64,000 nt of DNA, taken from Actinomycetes bacterium. GTDB lineage: Bacteria > Actinomycetota > Acidimicrobiia > Acidimicrobiales > RAAP-2. The DNA is taken from contig JAJZBX010000007.1 of NCBI GenBank assembly GCA_021846325.1, forward strand, positions 1 to 64,000, read 5' to 3'. Position 1 is the first letter of the stretch. Each line of letters begins with the position of its first letter. Position numbers and translations under genes: made by a program. Below the pieces are notes generated by a model. It worked only from the letters and a program-made list of their open reading frames with translations, was not told the origin of the DNA and did not search any database. Shown one piece after another: positions 28,538-36,229 of the stretch.

Positions 28538-30118
28538 TCACGCGACCAGGTCGGCGCTGCGGAACCGCGCGAGGCCGGCCGCGAAGGCGGCCGCGCCCAG
28601 CGCGGCGAAGACCGCCGTCGCGCGCCAGTTCGGCGCCTCGGCCGGCACCAGGCGGACGTAGTGGTAGAGCGATGCCGCAACGACCGGCCGCGGCCAGTGC
28701 AGCGCGGGACCGAGCACGGCGGTGAGGTAGCTGAGCGCGAGCAGCGCCGCCAGGATGACCTGGGCGACGCGCGGCGCGAGCGCCACGGCCAACGTCGTTG
28801 CGCCGAGCACCAGGGGCACCACCGAAATCGCGTTCAGCATCGCGCCGAGCGCGGCGGCGAAGCTCAGCGACGAGCCGCCAGCCCCCACGCCGATCCACGT
28901 CGCGCCCGCGGTCGTCAGCGCGATCAGCAGCGTGGCGCCCGCGGTCGCGACGACCGTCGCCGACAACCAGGCGCGACGGTCCGCGCCGTAGCCGAGCGGT
29001 AGGTCCAGGCGCCCCGCGACGACGTCCCCGCCGACGGTCGCGACCGCCGAGACCACGAAGAAGCTGACGCCGAAGGCGAGCGTCGCGCCGATCTCGCCGA
29101 CGTAGCCGTGGACGCTCGCGAGCAACGCGAGGTGCCAGCGCGCGAGCAGGCGATCGAGGAACGGGTCTCGTCGACTGAAGACGACGAGCGCGTTGGTGAG
29201 GTACCCGATAACGAGCCCGACGATCGCGGTTACGACGAGCCACACGAGAATGGTGCTCGCGAGCTCGCGCCACGCGAAGCCCCACGGCGTGCGCAGCAGT
29301 CCGACGCGCGCGGCGGCTCGATCGGACCGGGTCCACTGGGCTCGGCCAACGTCGCGTCGGCGCGCCAGGGGCCCGAGCATCGCGACGGCCAGCACCGGGG
29401 CGACCAGCAGGGGCACGAGCCAGAGCGGCTGACGGTGCTGGAAGGCCCCGAGTTCCTCGAGCCAGCCAAAGGGCGTCGCGTCGCGCAGCCATGCGCCACT
29501 GGCGGACGCGTCGGCGACCATCCGCGCGAGGTAGGCCACGCCGATCACCCCGAGCGCCGCCTGAGACGCCGAGCGCCGCGGCGCGAGCACCTGGGACGCC
29601 GCCACGCCGACGGCCTGCGCGCACCAGGCGAGCCCGACGATTCCGGCGCCGTAGAGGGCACAGTCGACGAGGTGCTGGCCACTGAGCGCCAAGGCCGCGA
29701 AGACCGCCGCGCCCGCGGCGAGCCCCATCGCGGCGAGCGCGGCGACGCTCTGGCCCAGGGTGGCACGCCGCCGCGCCGTGCCCGAGACGAGCAAGTCCCA
29801 CGTGCCGACGTCCTCGGCCCCGCGGGTGACCCGCGTCGCCGCCAGCGCGGCCCACAGCGAGACCGCCAAGGTCACGATGAGGCCGAGCTTCCACAGGACG
29901 AAGGCGCCCGCGGTGCTGAGGCTGCTGAAGTTGCCGTACAGCGCCCGAAAGGCCGGGTTGCGCAAGAGCGCGAGCGTACCGACCATCGCCGACGCGCCGC
30001 CGCTGACGTCGTAGCTGGCCACGCCCAGAGCGACCATCGCGACGAGCAGGGACGTCATCACCGCCGTCGAAAGACGGACCTGGCGCCACGTGACGTCGAG
30101 CGCGGTTCGGGGCCCCAC
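28538..30118 (-). CDS. ABC exporter membrane subunit
   Basis: A 526-aa protein with about twelve hydrophobic segments in two similar halves, like the polyketide/antibiotic exporter permeases (ABC-2 type, TetB-like). Signature-like stretch: TRGAEDVGTWDLLVSGTARRR in the cytoplasmic loop. It starts with GTG two bases after the ATPase stop, so the two are co-translated. Substrate unknown. Confidence 0.8.
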   Translation of the reverse strand: MGPRTALDVTWRQVRLSTAVMTSLLVAMVALGVASYDVSGGASAMVGTLALLRNPAFRALYGNFSSLSTAGAFVLWKLGLIVTLAVSLWAALAATRVTRGAEDVGTWDLLVSGTARRRATLGQSVAALAAMGLAAGAAVFAALALSGQHLVDCALYGAGIVGLAWCAQAVGVAASQVLAPRRSASQAALGVIGVAYLARMVADASASGAWLRDATPFGWLEELGAFQHRQPLWLVPLLVAPVLAVAMLGPLARRRDVGRAQWTRSDRAAARVGLLRTPWGFAWRELASTILVWLVVTAIVGLVIGYLTNALVVFSRRDPFLDRLLARWHLALLASVHGYVGEIGATLAFGVSFFVVSAVATVGGDVVAGRLDLPLGYGADRRAWLSATVVATAGATLLIALTTAGATWIGVGAGGSSLSFAAALGAMLNAISVVPLVLGATTLAVALAPRVAQVILAALLALSYLTAVLGPALHWPRPVVAASLYHYVRLVPAEAPNWRATAVFAALGAAAFAAGLARFRSADLVA

Positions 30119-30120
30119 GA

Positions 30121-30999
30121 CTACCCGTGGACGGGATCGTAGAACGACAGAAAGATCTCTTCGAGGCTCGCCTCGCGAGTGCGCAGCGACGTCACCTGAC
30201 CGCGCGCCAGCGCGCCGAGCAAGGGTTCCAGTGGTCCCGTGACGCGCACCCGCGTCTCGTCGCCGTCAACCGCGACGACGCTGACGCCCGGCACGGCGCC
30301 GAGGTCGCCGACGTGGCCCACGACGTCGAGTTCGATGCCGGCGACCCGGCGCAGCTCACTGATCGCCGCCACCGTGACCAGACGGCCCTGACGAATCATC
30401 GCCACGCGCGAGCAGAGGTGCTGCACTTCGGCGAGCACGTGCGAGCTCAAAAGGACGGCCTGACCGCGCCCTTGCGCCTCGACGATGCACGAGCGAAAGA
30501 CCCGCTCCATCAAGGGGTCGAGGCCCGCCGTCGGCTCGTCGAGCAACAAGACGTCAGCCCGGGTGGCGAAGGCGCTGATCAAGGCGACCTTCTGACGATT
30601 GCCCTTCGAGTACGCCCGCACCCGTTTGTCGGGGTCGAGGTCGAAGCGTTCGAGCAAGAGGTCGCGGTAGTCCCCGTCGAGTTGCCCGTGGAGCGACCCG
30701 AGCAGCGTGATCACCTCGAGTCCCGTGAGCTGGGGCCACAGCGCGACGTCTCCGGGCACGTAGGCGACGTGGCGGCGAGCCTCGCGCGAGCCGGCCCGGT
30801 GCCCGAGCACCGACGCGCTGCCCGTCGTCGGTCGCAGCAGCCCGAGCAGCAGGCGCAAGGTCGTCGTCTTGCCGGCACCGTTCGGTCCGAGAAAGCCGAC
30901 CACCTCGCCGGCGTCGACCGTGAGGTTGACGTCCTGGACCGCTCGGGTCTCGCCGAAGTGCTTGGACAGGTTCACCGCCGCCAGGGCGTGCACGGACAC
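30121..30999 (-). CDS. ABC exporter ATP-binding protein
   Basis: A 292-aa ATPase. Walker A GPNGAGKTTT, signature YSKGNRQKVALI, Walker B VLLLDEPTAGLDPL, and the switch His in LLSSHVLAEVQ. A C-terminal extension of about 80 residues is usual in drug/lipid exporter ATPases. It pairs with the following permease. The GTG start has TAGGTT six bases upstream, suggesting its own leaderless transcript rather than read-through from the redox cluster 50 bp upstream. Confidence 0.9.
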   Translation of the reverse strand: MSVHALAAVNLSKHFGETRAVQDVNLTVDAGEVVGFLGPNGAGKTTTLRLLLGLLRPTTGSASVLGHRAGSREARRHVAYVPGDVALWPQLTGLEVITLLGSLHGQLDGDYRDLLLERFDLDPDKRVRAYSKGNRQKVALISAFATRADVLLLDEPTAGLDPLMERVFRSCIVEAQGRGQAVLLSSHVLAEVQHLCSRVAMIRQGRLVTVAAISELRRVAGIELDVVGHVGDLGAVPGVSVVAVDGDETRVRVTGPLEPLLGALARGQVTSLRTREASLEEIFLSFYDPVHG

Positions 31000-31005
31000 T
31001 TCAGC

Positions 31006-31011
31006 AACCTA
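31006..31011 (-). promoter_or_regulatory. -10 hexamer TAGGTT, leaderless ABC exporter transcript
   Basis: TAGGTT on the minus strand ends six bases before the GTG at 30999. Confidence 0.5.
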
Positions 31012-31050
31012 CCAAGCGCGAGACGACAGCGAAGTGGAACGACGTCGGCG

Positions 31051-31617
31051 CTACCGAGCGGCGTCAGCCGGGCCCTGCTGGACTCGAACGACGAGCGCGA
31101 GCAGAGTTATCCAGACGCCGATGACGAGCGCCAGCAGCACCACGACCACCCAGCGACCGATGAGCCCATCGGGCCGCAGGCTCTGAACCGGTCCCGCGAA
31201 CGGGTCAGTCCTCGCCGCCTGCACCGTCAGCGCCGACGTTGCCAGGGACGCGCCCGTCGCGTCCACGGCGGTCGCCACGAAGCGCTGCGTACCGGCCCAC
31301 GTTGGTTGGTAGGTGATTGACGCATCCCCCGTGGCGTCGGTCGCCGCGGTGCCGATGAGCAGTTCCGGTGCGCCCGAGAACTCCTCGAGGTGCACGTAGA
31401 AGTGCACCGTCACGCCACTGACCGGCGTGGACGCCGCGCTGACCTGGGCGGTGAGCTCGACCCCCTGGTGCGTCGCCGGCGCGGCCGACGACAGCGAGAG
31501 CGTGGCGCCCGTGGCGGCCGCAGCGGGCAGCGCCGCCGCCGCGACGACGAACAGAACGGCGCCAACGAGCCCGCCCAGGACCCGTCCGAGGCGCGTAGTG
31601 ACAACTCGTGCGAACAT
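31051..31617 (-). CDS. Ig-like exported membrane-anchored protein of the redox cluster
   Basis: A 188-aa protein of unknown function. A signal peptide (GLVGAVLFVVAAAALPAAAA) leads into one bacterial Ig-like domain (ATLSLSSAAPATHQGVELTA through VATAVDATGASLATSALTV), then a Pro/Gly linker and a C-terminal membrane helix (WVVVVLLALVIGVWITLLAL) with a basic tail. It has no Cys, haem or obvious metal motif. Its ATG overlaps the NrfD stop (TGATG), so it is made with the redox complex and may be an assembly or docking subunit. Confidence 0.7.
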   Translation of the reverse strand: MFARVVTTRLGRVLGGLVGAVLFVVAAAALPAAAATGATLSLSSAAPATHQGVELTAQVSAASTPVSGVTVHFYVHLEEFSGAPELLIGTAATDATGDASITYQPTWAGTQRFVATAVDATGASLATSALTVQAARTDPFAGPVQSLRPDGLIGRWVVVVLLALVIGVWITLLALVVRVQQGPADAAR

Positions 31618-33023
31618 CACGCTCCCACCTCTCCAACGTTGGCGCGCTCGTGGGCGTCGTCGATCTCCTCGATCTCGGCCATCGACAAGATCGGGAAGAA
31701 GCGGAACACGACGAGCAGGAGCAGCGGTATCGCCGCGGTCGCCGCCACGGTGATTGAGATCGGTACCCACGTGAAGTGATACGTCCCCCAGTTCCCCGCG
31801 AGCACGCCCGCGCTCTTCAGGGGTGAGTTCACAAGCGGCTCGGTCGCCGGGGGGATGACGATCACGAGCCGCTTGATCCAGAGCGAGAGCACCACGAGCG
31901 TCGACGCCACGACCACCCCGGTGGTGGTGCGCAGGCGTCGAAACGCCATAATCACCAGTGGTAGAACCCCTCCCGCGAAGAAGTAGAGCCAGAACGGAAT
32001 GGCGTAGCGGCCAGCCACGATCTGGTACACCCACGCCGAGGCGCCGGTGGTTCCCGAGTACCCGTCGATCAGGTACTCGGTGAAAGTGAGGTACAGGTAC
32101 GCTGCCCCGAAGGCGATCATCAAGAAGCCCAGGCGCACGAAGTGGCGTGGAGTGATGAAGGCCTCCAAGTGGAAGAGCCGGCGCGATGCCGCGACGCTCA
32201 GCACCACCAGGGCCACGCCTGAATAGAGCGCGGCCACCACGAAGTAGACCGGCAAGATCGTCTCCATGTAGCCGGCGCGCGAGGAGGACGCGAAGGCGAA
32301 GGACAGCACCGAGTGCACCGACACCGCCATCGGGATGATCATGATCGCGACGAGCCCAATGGCGCCGTTCAGGCGACGCCGTTCGCCCGGCGTGCCGGTG
32401 AAGCGTCCGACCAGCACCCGGTAGATCGACTGGCGTACGCGCAGGCGGCCACTGGTGGGCTCGAGATCGAAGCGTTCCAGTGCGATCGCCGCGTCGGGGA
32501 TCAACGGGAGGTAGAAGAAGACGATGGTGGCCAGCAGATACGTACTCACCGCGAAGAAATCCCAGAGGATGGGTGACGAGAGGTTCCAGTAGGTCGGCCA
32601 GACGAGCTCCCAGACCTTGCCCGGACTCCCCAGGTGCGGAATGATGAAGATCATCCCGATCGGCAGCGTCACGAGCGCCGTCGCCTCCGCGATACGCGTG
32701 AGTGGCGCGCGCCACTCGGCGTGCGTGAGGCGCAAGATCGCCGAGACGACCGCACCGCCGTAACTCACGCCGATGAACGCCACGAGGTTCGCCTCGTAGA
32801 TCGCCCAGAACGCGCCGTCGTTGTAGCCGGCGGTGCCCAGTCCGTTGGCGACCTGGTAGACCCACGCCACGACGCCGAGCACCACGACGGCGCCGAGCAC
32901 CACGACGGTTGGCCACCACCACCCCGGCGTCTCGAGCACCGGCCGCATCGCCACCGCACGCAGCCCGGCGTCGCCGGGGGTCGCGACGCGACGCTCGGCG
33001 ATCGGATCTAGAACGTCAGTCAT
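31617..33023 (-). CDS. NrfD/PsrC-family quinone-interacting membrane subunit
   Basis: A 468-aa membrane protein with about ten hydrophobic helices. The first helices carry FIGVSYGGAVVSAILRLTHAEWR and the GMIFIIPHLGSPGKVWELVWP loop, as in NrfD, PsrC and ActC, which exchange electrons between quinones and a periplasmic Fe-S protein. It follows the four-motif Fe-S gene by 22 bases with GGAGAG before the ATG. No molybdopterin subunit is nearby, so the usual reductase head is missing; copper proteins take that place in the operon. Confidence 0.88.
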   Translation of the reverse strand: MTDVLDPIAERRVATPGDAGLRAVAMRPVLETPGWWWPTVVVLGAVVVLGVVAWVYQVANGLGTAGYNDGAFWAIYEANLVAFIGVSYGGAVVSAILRLTHAEWRAPLTRIAEATALVTLPIGMIFIIPHLGSPGKVWELVWPTYWNLSSPILWDFFAVSTYLLATIVFFYLPLIPDAAIALERFDLEPTSGRLRVRQSIYRVLVGRFTGTPGERRRLNGAIGLVAIMIIPMAVSVHSVLSFAFASSSRAGYMETILPVYFVVAALYSGVALVVLSVAASRRLFHLEAFITPRHFVRLGFLMIAFGAAYLYLTFTEYLIDGYSGTTGASAWVYQIVAGRYAIPFWLYFFAGGVLPLVIMAFRRLRTTTGVVVASTLVVLSLWIKRLVIVIPPATEPLVNSPLKSAGVLAGNWGTYHFTWVPISITVAATAAIPLLLLVVFRFFPILSMAEIEEIDDAHERANVGEVGA

Positions 33024-33045
33024 CGGTTCTCTCCTGTTCGGCGCG

Positions 33046-33900
33046 TCACGACGCGCTCGGGTTGTTGTTCAAGTCCTGACCGTGGCCGGGGATGTAGTAG
33101 ACGCGCGGGTGCGTGCCGTACTCCTCTTTGAAGACGACGGCGTCGTTCTCGGCGAGGTACGTCGAGATCTTGATCGTGGCGCCCATGCCGTTCACCGCGA
33201 CGTCCGACGTCAGGTCGCCGAAGTAGAGCACGCCCATGGGACAGTTGGTCACGCACTCGGGCAACTGGCCCGACGGCAGCATCGCGGCGCAGTTGACGCA
33301 CTTGCCAACCGTGCCGATCACCTGGGGCACCGGCCATTCGGGTTCCTGCTTGAAGGGCTGTCGGGGTGCGGGGACCGGCTGGGTCCAGTTGAAGTAGCGC
33401 GCGTCGTAGGGACAGGCGTTCATGCAGATGCGCGTACCGATGCACTTGTTCTGGTCGACCAGCACCAAACCTTCGTCGGTGCGAAAGTTCGCACCCACCG
33501 GACAGACCGGCACGCACGCCGGGTCCTCGCACATCATGCAGGGACGCGGCATGTAGTAGTCCTCACCGGCCGCGTTCTGCATGGTGTAGACGTTCATCCA
33601 GGTCTGGTCTTCGTGGAGGTAGTGCGCCGTCTGACAGGCAGTGGTGCACAGCCGGCAACCGTTGCACAGGCGCAAGTCGATGATCATGCACCACTGCTTG
33701 GTGGGCCCCGTTGGCGTCGTCGTCGCCGGTTGGGACGCCGCGGCCACGGTCTCGGTCAGCGCGCCCAGCACGCCGAGTCCAATGCCCCCGAGCGCTGCAG
33801 CGCGCAGGAGTCCCCGTCGGCCGATGGTCACCGCGGCCACCGTCAGGTCATCACGCTCGCCCTCGTCCAGCGGTGTTACGTCGTCGTGTTTCGTCGTCAT
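33046..33900 (-). CDS. Tat-exported four-cluster ferredoxin-like subunit (NrfC/PsrB type)
   Basis: A 284-aa electron-transfer protein. A twin-Arg signal (GRRGLLRAAALGG, about residues 28-40) sends it across the membrane folded. Four cluster motifs follow: Cys79/82/85/89, Cys121/124/129/133, Cys153/-/159/163 with Thr156 replacing the second Cys, and Cys201/204/216/220. The lost Cys suggests that cluster is 3Fe-4S, as in NarH, where Trp takes the same place. ATGA overlap with the cupredoxin gene upstream and close spacing to NrfD support one complex. Confidence 0.88.
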   Translation of the reverse strand: MTTKHDDVTPLDEGERDDLTVAAVTIGRRGLLRAAALGGIGLGVLGALTETVAAASQPATTTPTGPTKQWCMIIDLRLCNGCRLCTTACQTAHYLHEDQTWMNVYTMQNAAGEDYYMPRPCMMCEDPACVPVCPVGANFRTDEGLVLVDQNKCIGTRICMNACPYDARYFNWTQPVPAPRQPFKQEPEWPVPQVIGTVGKCVNCAAMLPSGQLPECVTNCPMGVLYFGDLTSDVAVNGMGATIKISTYLAENDAVVFKEEYGTHPRVYYIPGHGQDLNNNPSAS

Positions 33901-34637
33901 GCGATCACCTTGATTCGACCTTCCATCCACTTCATCGTCGCCATCGCGCCGCCCATCCCGTTCGTGCCAGCGCCGCACGGGGCGTAGCACTGCCACGTAA
34001 AGGTGCCGGTCTTGGTCGGAATGAACGTCGCTTCCACCGTCACCGACTTGCCCGTTGGCGCGGCCGGAATGGGCATGTTGAACTGCAGACCCACCACCGT
34101 GAACGTGTGCGCCACGTTCGTGTCGGGCACCGACGCGACCGCTCGCCCCGCCACCAGTTCGCGTCCCGTCGTCGAACCGACGACGTGGTCGTACATCATC
34201 TGGGAGCCCATCAGCGGGGCCGTCCCGTCGTCGAAGCTGATGATCTTGATGGTCACCCGCTCGTTGGCGTGCACGGTCCAATCGGTATTGGTGTACTGGG
34301 GCTGATTTCCTGTTCCCGGCAGGTTCCCCGTCGTGAGGATCCTCATGACCTCGGTGACGTGGCCCTGGACCTTGGGCGACGCCGAGGGGCCAGGTCGCGT
34401 CGCGCGAACCACGCCCGAGGCGATGCCGCCGACCAGGGCAACGGTGACGGCCAGACCGAGAAGGATCCCGCCGAGCGAGAGGGCGACGAGACCGGCGTTA
34501 CGCGAGGCTCGAACGGGTCGACGCCAACTCAGGCGGCCGAGCCGCTCGAGCGGGTCGACGGCGCCGAGCCGCTCGAGCGGGTCGGGACCACTCGTGGTCC
34601 CGCGCCCGCTCGCGTCCGTGGCCCGCCGAGCGCTCAC
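33897..34637 (-). CDS. membrane-anchored cupredoxin with CuA-like Cys pair (copy C)
   Basis: A 246-aa type II membrane protein: cytoplasmic tail with a duplicated DPLERLG, one helix at about residues 48-76, then a cupredoxin domain on the outside. Candidate copper ligands: His177 (NVAHTFTV), Cys217 and Cys221 (CYAPCG) and Met228. The spacing equals the CuA site of cytochrome oxidase subunit II (Cys, +4 Cys, +11 Met), but the +8 His is Thr225 and the +2 Glu is Ala. The GTG at 34637 forms a GTGA overlap with copy B, to which it is a clear paralogue (VTEVM-ILTTG, FDDGTAPLMG, FNMPIP-APTGKSVTV). Confidence 0.72.
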   Translation of the reverse strand: MSARRATDASGRGTTSGPDPLERLGAVDPLERLGRLSWRRPVRASRNAGLVALSLGGILLGLAVTVALVGGIASGVVRATRPGPSASPKVQGHVTEVMRILTTGNLPGTGNQPQYTNTDWTVHANERVTIKIISFDDGTAPLMGSQMMYDHVVGSTTGRELVAGRAVASVPDTNVAHTFTVVGLQFNMPIPAAPTGKSVTVEATFIPTKTGTFTWQCYAPCGAGTNGMGGAMATMKWMEGRIKVIA

Positions 34638-35200
34638 GAGATGACCTTTACCTTGCCCGTCATCCACCCCATGGTGCTCATCGCGCCCTTCATGCCGGTC
34701 GTGCCGGTGCCGCACGGCGCGTAGCAGTTCCACACGAACGTGCCCGTCTTGGTGGCCACGAACGTCGCCACGACGGTGACCGACTTGCCGGTGGGTGCGA
34801 CGGGAATGGGCATGTTGAAGCCGAGCGCCTTAATCGTGAACGTGTGGGCGACGTTGATGTCGGACACGTTGGTCACGACCCTGCCCGCAACGGTCTCCTT
34901 GCCGTTGGTCGTTCCCATCACCTTCGTGTACTTCATGTACTGGCCCATCAGTGGGGCCGTCCCGTCGTCGAAGCTGACAATCTTCACGGTGACGCTCTCG
35001 CCCTTCTTCACGGTCCACGACGAGTTCGTGATCTTGGGCTGCTGGCCGCTGCCCTTCAACGTGCCAGTCGTCAGGATCTGCATCACCTCGGTGACGTGCG
35101 TTCGGGCGGCCGCGCTCGCGGCGCCGTTCGCGGCGCCGATGGCGACGAGCGGTGCCGCCGCCAACATCAGGGCCGCGGTCTTGGTCAGTGGGTGCTTCAT
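34634..35200 (-). CDS. secreted cupredoxin with CuA-like Cys pair (copy B)
   Basis: A 188-aa exported protein with a cleavable signal peptide (KTAALMLAAAPLVAIGAANG). The cupredoxin domain has His119 (NVAHTFTI), Cys159, Cys163 and Met170 in the same CuA-like spacing as copy C, again with Thr (167) at the +8 His position. The C-terminus is Met-rich (GMKGAMSTMGWMTG). It would be a free periplasmic carrier next to the anchored copy C. A GAGATA stretch precedes the ATG. Confidence 0.72.
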   Translation of the reverse strand: MKHPLTKTAALMLAAAPLVAIGAANGAASAAARTHVTEVMQILTTGTLKGSGQQPKITNSSWTVKKGESVTVKIVSFDDGTAPLMGQYMKYTKVMGTTNGKETVAGRVVTNVSDINVAHTFTIKALGFNMPIPVAPTGKSVTVVATFVATKTGTFVWNCYAPCGTGTTGMKGAMSTMGWMTGKVKVIS

Positions 35201-35260
35201 TGCCTATCTCCTTGTGGTTGAGTACTGCTCAACCGCTCGACTCCTCTGGTCGGGCGGCAC

Positions 35261-35356
35261 TTACGCGATGACGGTCACCTTGCCCGTCATCCAGCTCATC
35301 GTTGTCATCGCAGCGCCCATGCCGGTCGCGTCACCTGCGTGATGGCCCGACGACAT
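35261..35356 (-). pseudogene. micro-ORF equal to a cupredoxin C-terminus
   Basis: A 31-aa frame whose C-terminal part, TGMGAAMTTMSWMTGKVTVIA when read across, matches the end of copies B and C residue for residue at the Met and Trp positions. Its ATG overlaps the stop of cupredoxin A (TGATG), so it can be translated by coupling. It starts MSSGHHAG, adding a His pair. It is either the decayed end of a fourth cupredoxin or a retained Met/His-rich small peptide. Confidence 0.5.
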
Positions 35357-35922
35357 CAGGCCTTGACCGTGACGAAGCCGCGCATGAAGCCGTTATGAGC
35401 CATCGCCCACTTGTCACAGGGCAGGGCACAGAACCACTGGAAGGTCCCCGCTGACTTCGGCGTGATCGTGAAGTGCGTCACCGATGGCGACGTCGCACTG
35501 CCGGCGGGCGCCACCGCGTCGACGTTGAGTGACGGCGACATCCAGGAGTGGGACTGGGTGTCGTAGTTGTAGATGGTGACGTCGTAGGTGGTGCCGACGG
35601 TCATCGTGAACGAACCCGGTACGAAGGCGTCGTGGACGAGTCCGTCCGGCCCTTTCACGCCACCCAGTGGCGGCGGGTTCACCGCGAGCTTGATCTGGAC
35701 CGCGGCGAGGTCGGCCGCCGGTGTGGCGGCGCTCGCCGCCGGTGCCGTGCCGGTCACGGGCGTCGCGGTGACCTTGTGCCAGATCGCGCCGACGCCGGCC
35801 GTGATGGCGAAAACCACCGCGGCGACGAGCACGACGCCCGTCACCAACGTCACGAGGCCGCGCAACCGGTGGGACTCGGCCTCACGGGGACCCTGACTCA
35901 CGATGGTCGAACCACTACTCAT
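35356..35922 (-). CDS. membrane-anchored cupredoxin (copy A)
   Basis: A 188-aa protein with one N-terminal membrane helix (about residues 22-46), an Ala-rich linker and a cupredoxin domain. Candidate ligands: His125 (SHSWMSP), Cys165 and Cys169 (CALPC), His176 and Met180. Unlike copies B and C there is a His, at +11 rather than +8 from the first Cys. It is the first gene of the redox operon; GAGAGG precedes the ATG at 35922, and the longer frame upstream has no similarity. A palindrome shared with the divergent regulator promoter lies about 100 bp upstream. Confidence 0.72.
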   Translation of the reverse strand: MSSGSTIVSQGPREAESHRLRGLVTLVTGVVLVAAVVFAITAGVGAIWHKVTATPVTGTAPAASAATPAADLAAVQIKLAVNPPPLGGVKGPDGLVHDAFVPGSFTMTVGTTYDVTIYNYDTQSHSWMSPSLNVDAVAPAGSATSPSVTHFTITPKSAGTFQWFCALPCDKWAMAHNGFMRGFVTVKA

Positions 35923-36022
35923 GACGTACTCCTCTCGGTCCCCATCACGATGGCGACAGTGACCTCGACCATCCTTGGGCGCGACGCGATGCGCCGCTAG
36001 AGGATTCCCTCGGGTCTGTCGA

Positions 36023-36038
36023 CCCGTGGAACCACGGG
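36023..36038. promoter_or_regulatory. palindrome CCCGTGGAACCACGGG, operon-proximal copy
   Basis: A perfect 16-bp palindrome about 100 bp upstream of cupredoxin A. A near-identical copy stands before the divergent response-regulator gene, so both probably bind the same protein. Confidence 0.6.
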
Positions 36039-36179
36039 ACGCGAATCGCGACGAGGCGTCCCATCGTCGGGGCACCAATGCCCGTCACCTCGGGTGCGAA
36101 CGGGTCCGCGCTCGACCGACCGCTCGTTGGTCAACGCCGACGCCGGACCCACCCCGACGTGCAATTTCAGGTCTTTAGA

Positions 36180-36194
36180 CCCGTGAAACCACGG
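36180..36194. promoter_or_regulatory. palindrome CCCGTGAAACCACGG, regulator-proximal copy
   Basis: Matches the copy at 36023 in 14 of 15 bases. It ends 23 bases before the TAAGGT -10 hexamer, just upstream of the -35 position, where an activator would bind. Confidence 0.6.
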
Positions 36195-36217
36195 TAAGGC
36201 GTGGCGAGGTCACGTCG

Positions 36218-36223
36218 TAAGGT
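36218..36223 (+). promoter_or_regulatory. -10 hexamer TAAGGT, leaderless response-regulator transcript
   Basis: TAAGGT ends six bases before the GTG at 36230; no Shine-Dalgarno. Confidence 0.55.
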
Positions 36224-36229
36224 GAACGC

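Noticed and set aside
29108..30142. 344-aa plus-strand frame opposite the ABC exporter permease
   Set aside because: Highly charged shadow translation typical of the antisense of GC-rich membrane genes.
31620..32922. Long open frame on the minus strand across the NrfD gene
   Set aside because: It is an out-of-frame, Arg/Gly-rich shadow; only its 3' part (31051-31617) is a real gene with its own ATG.
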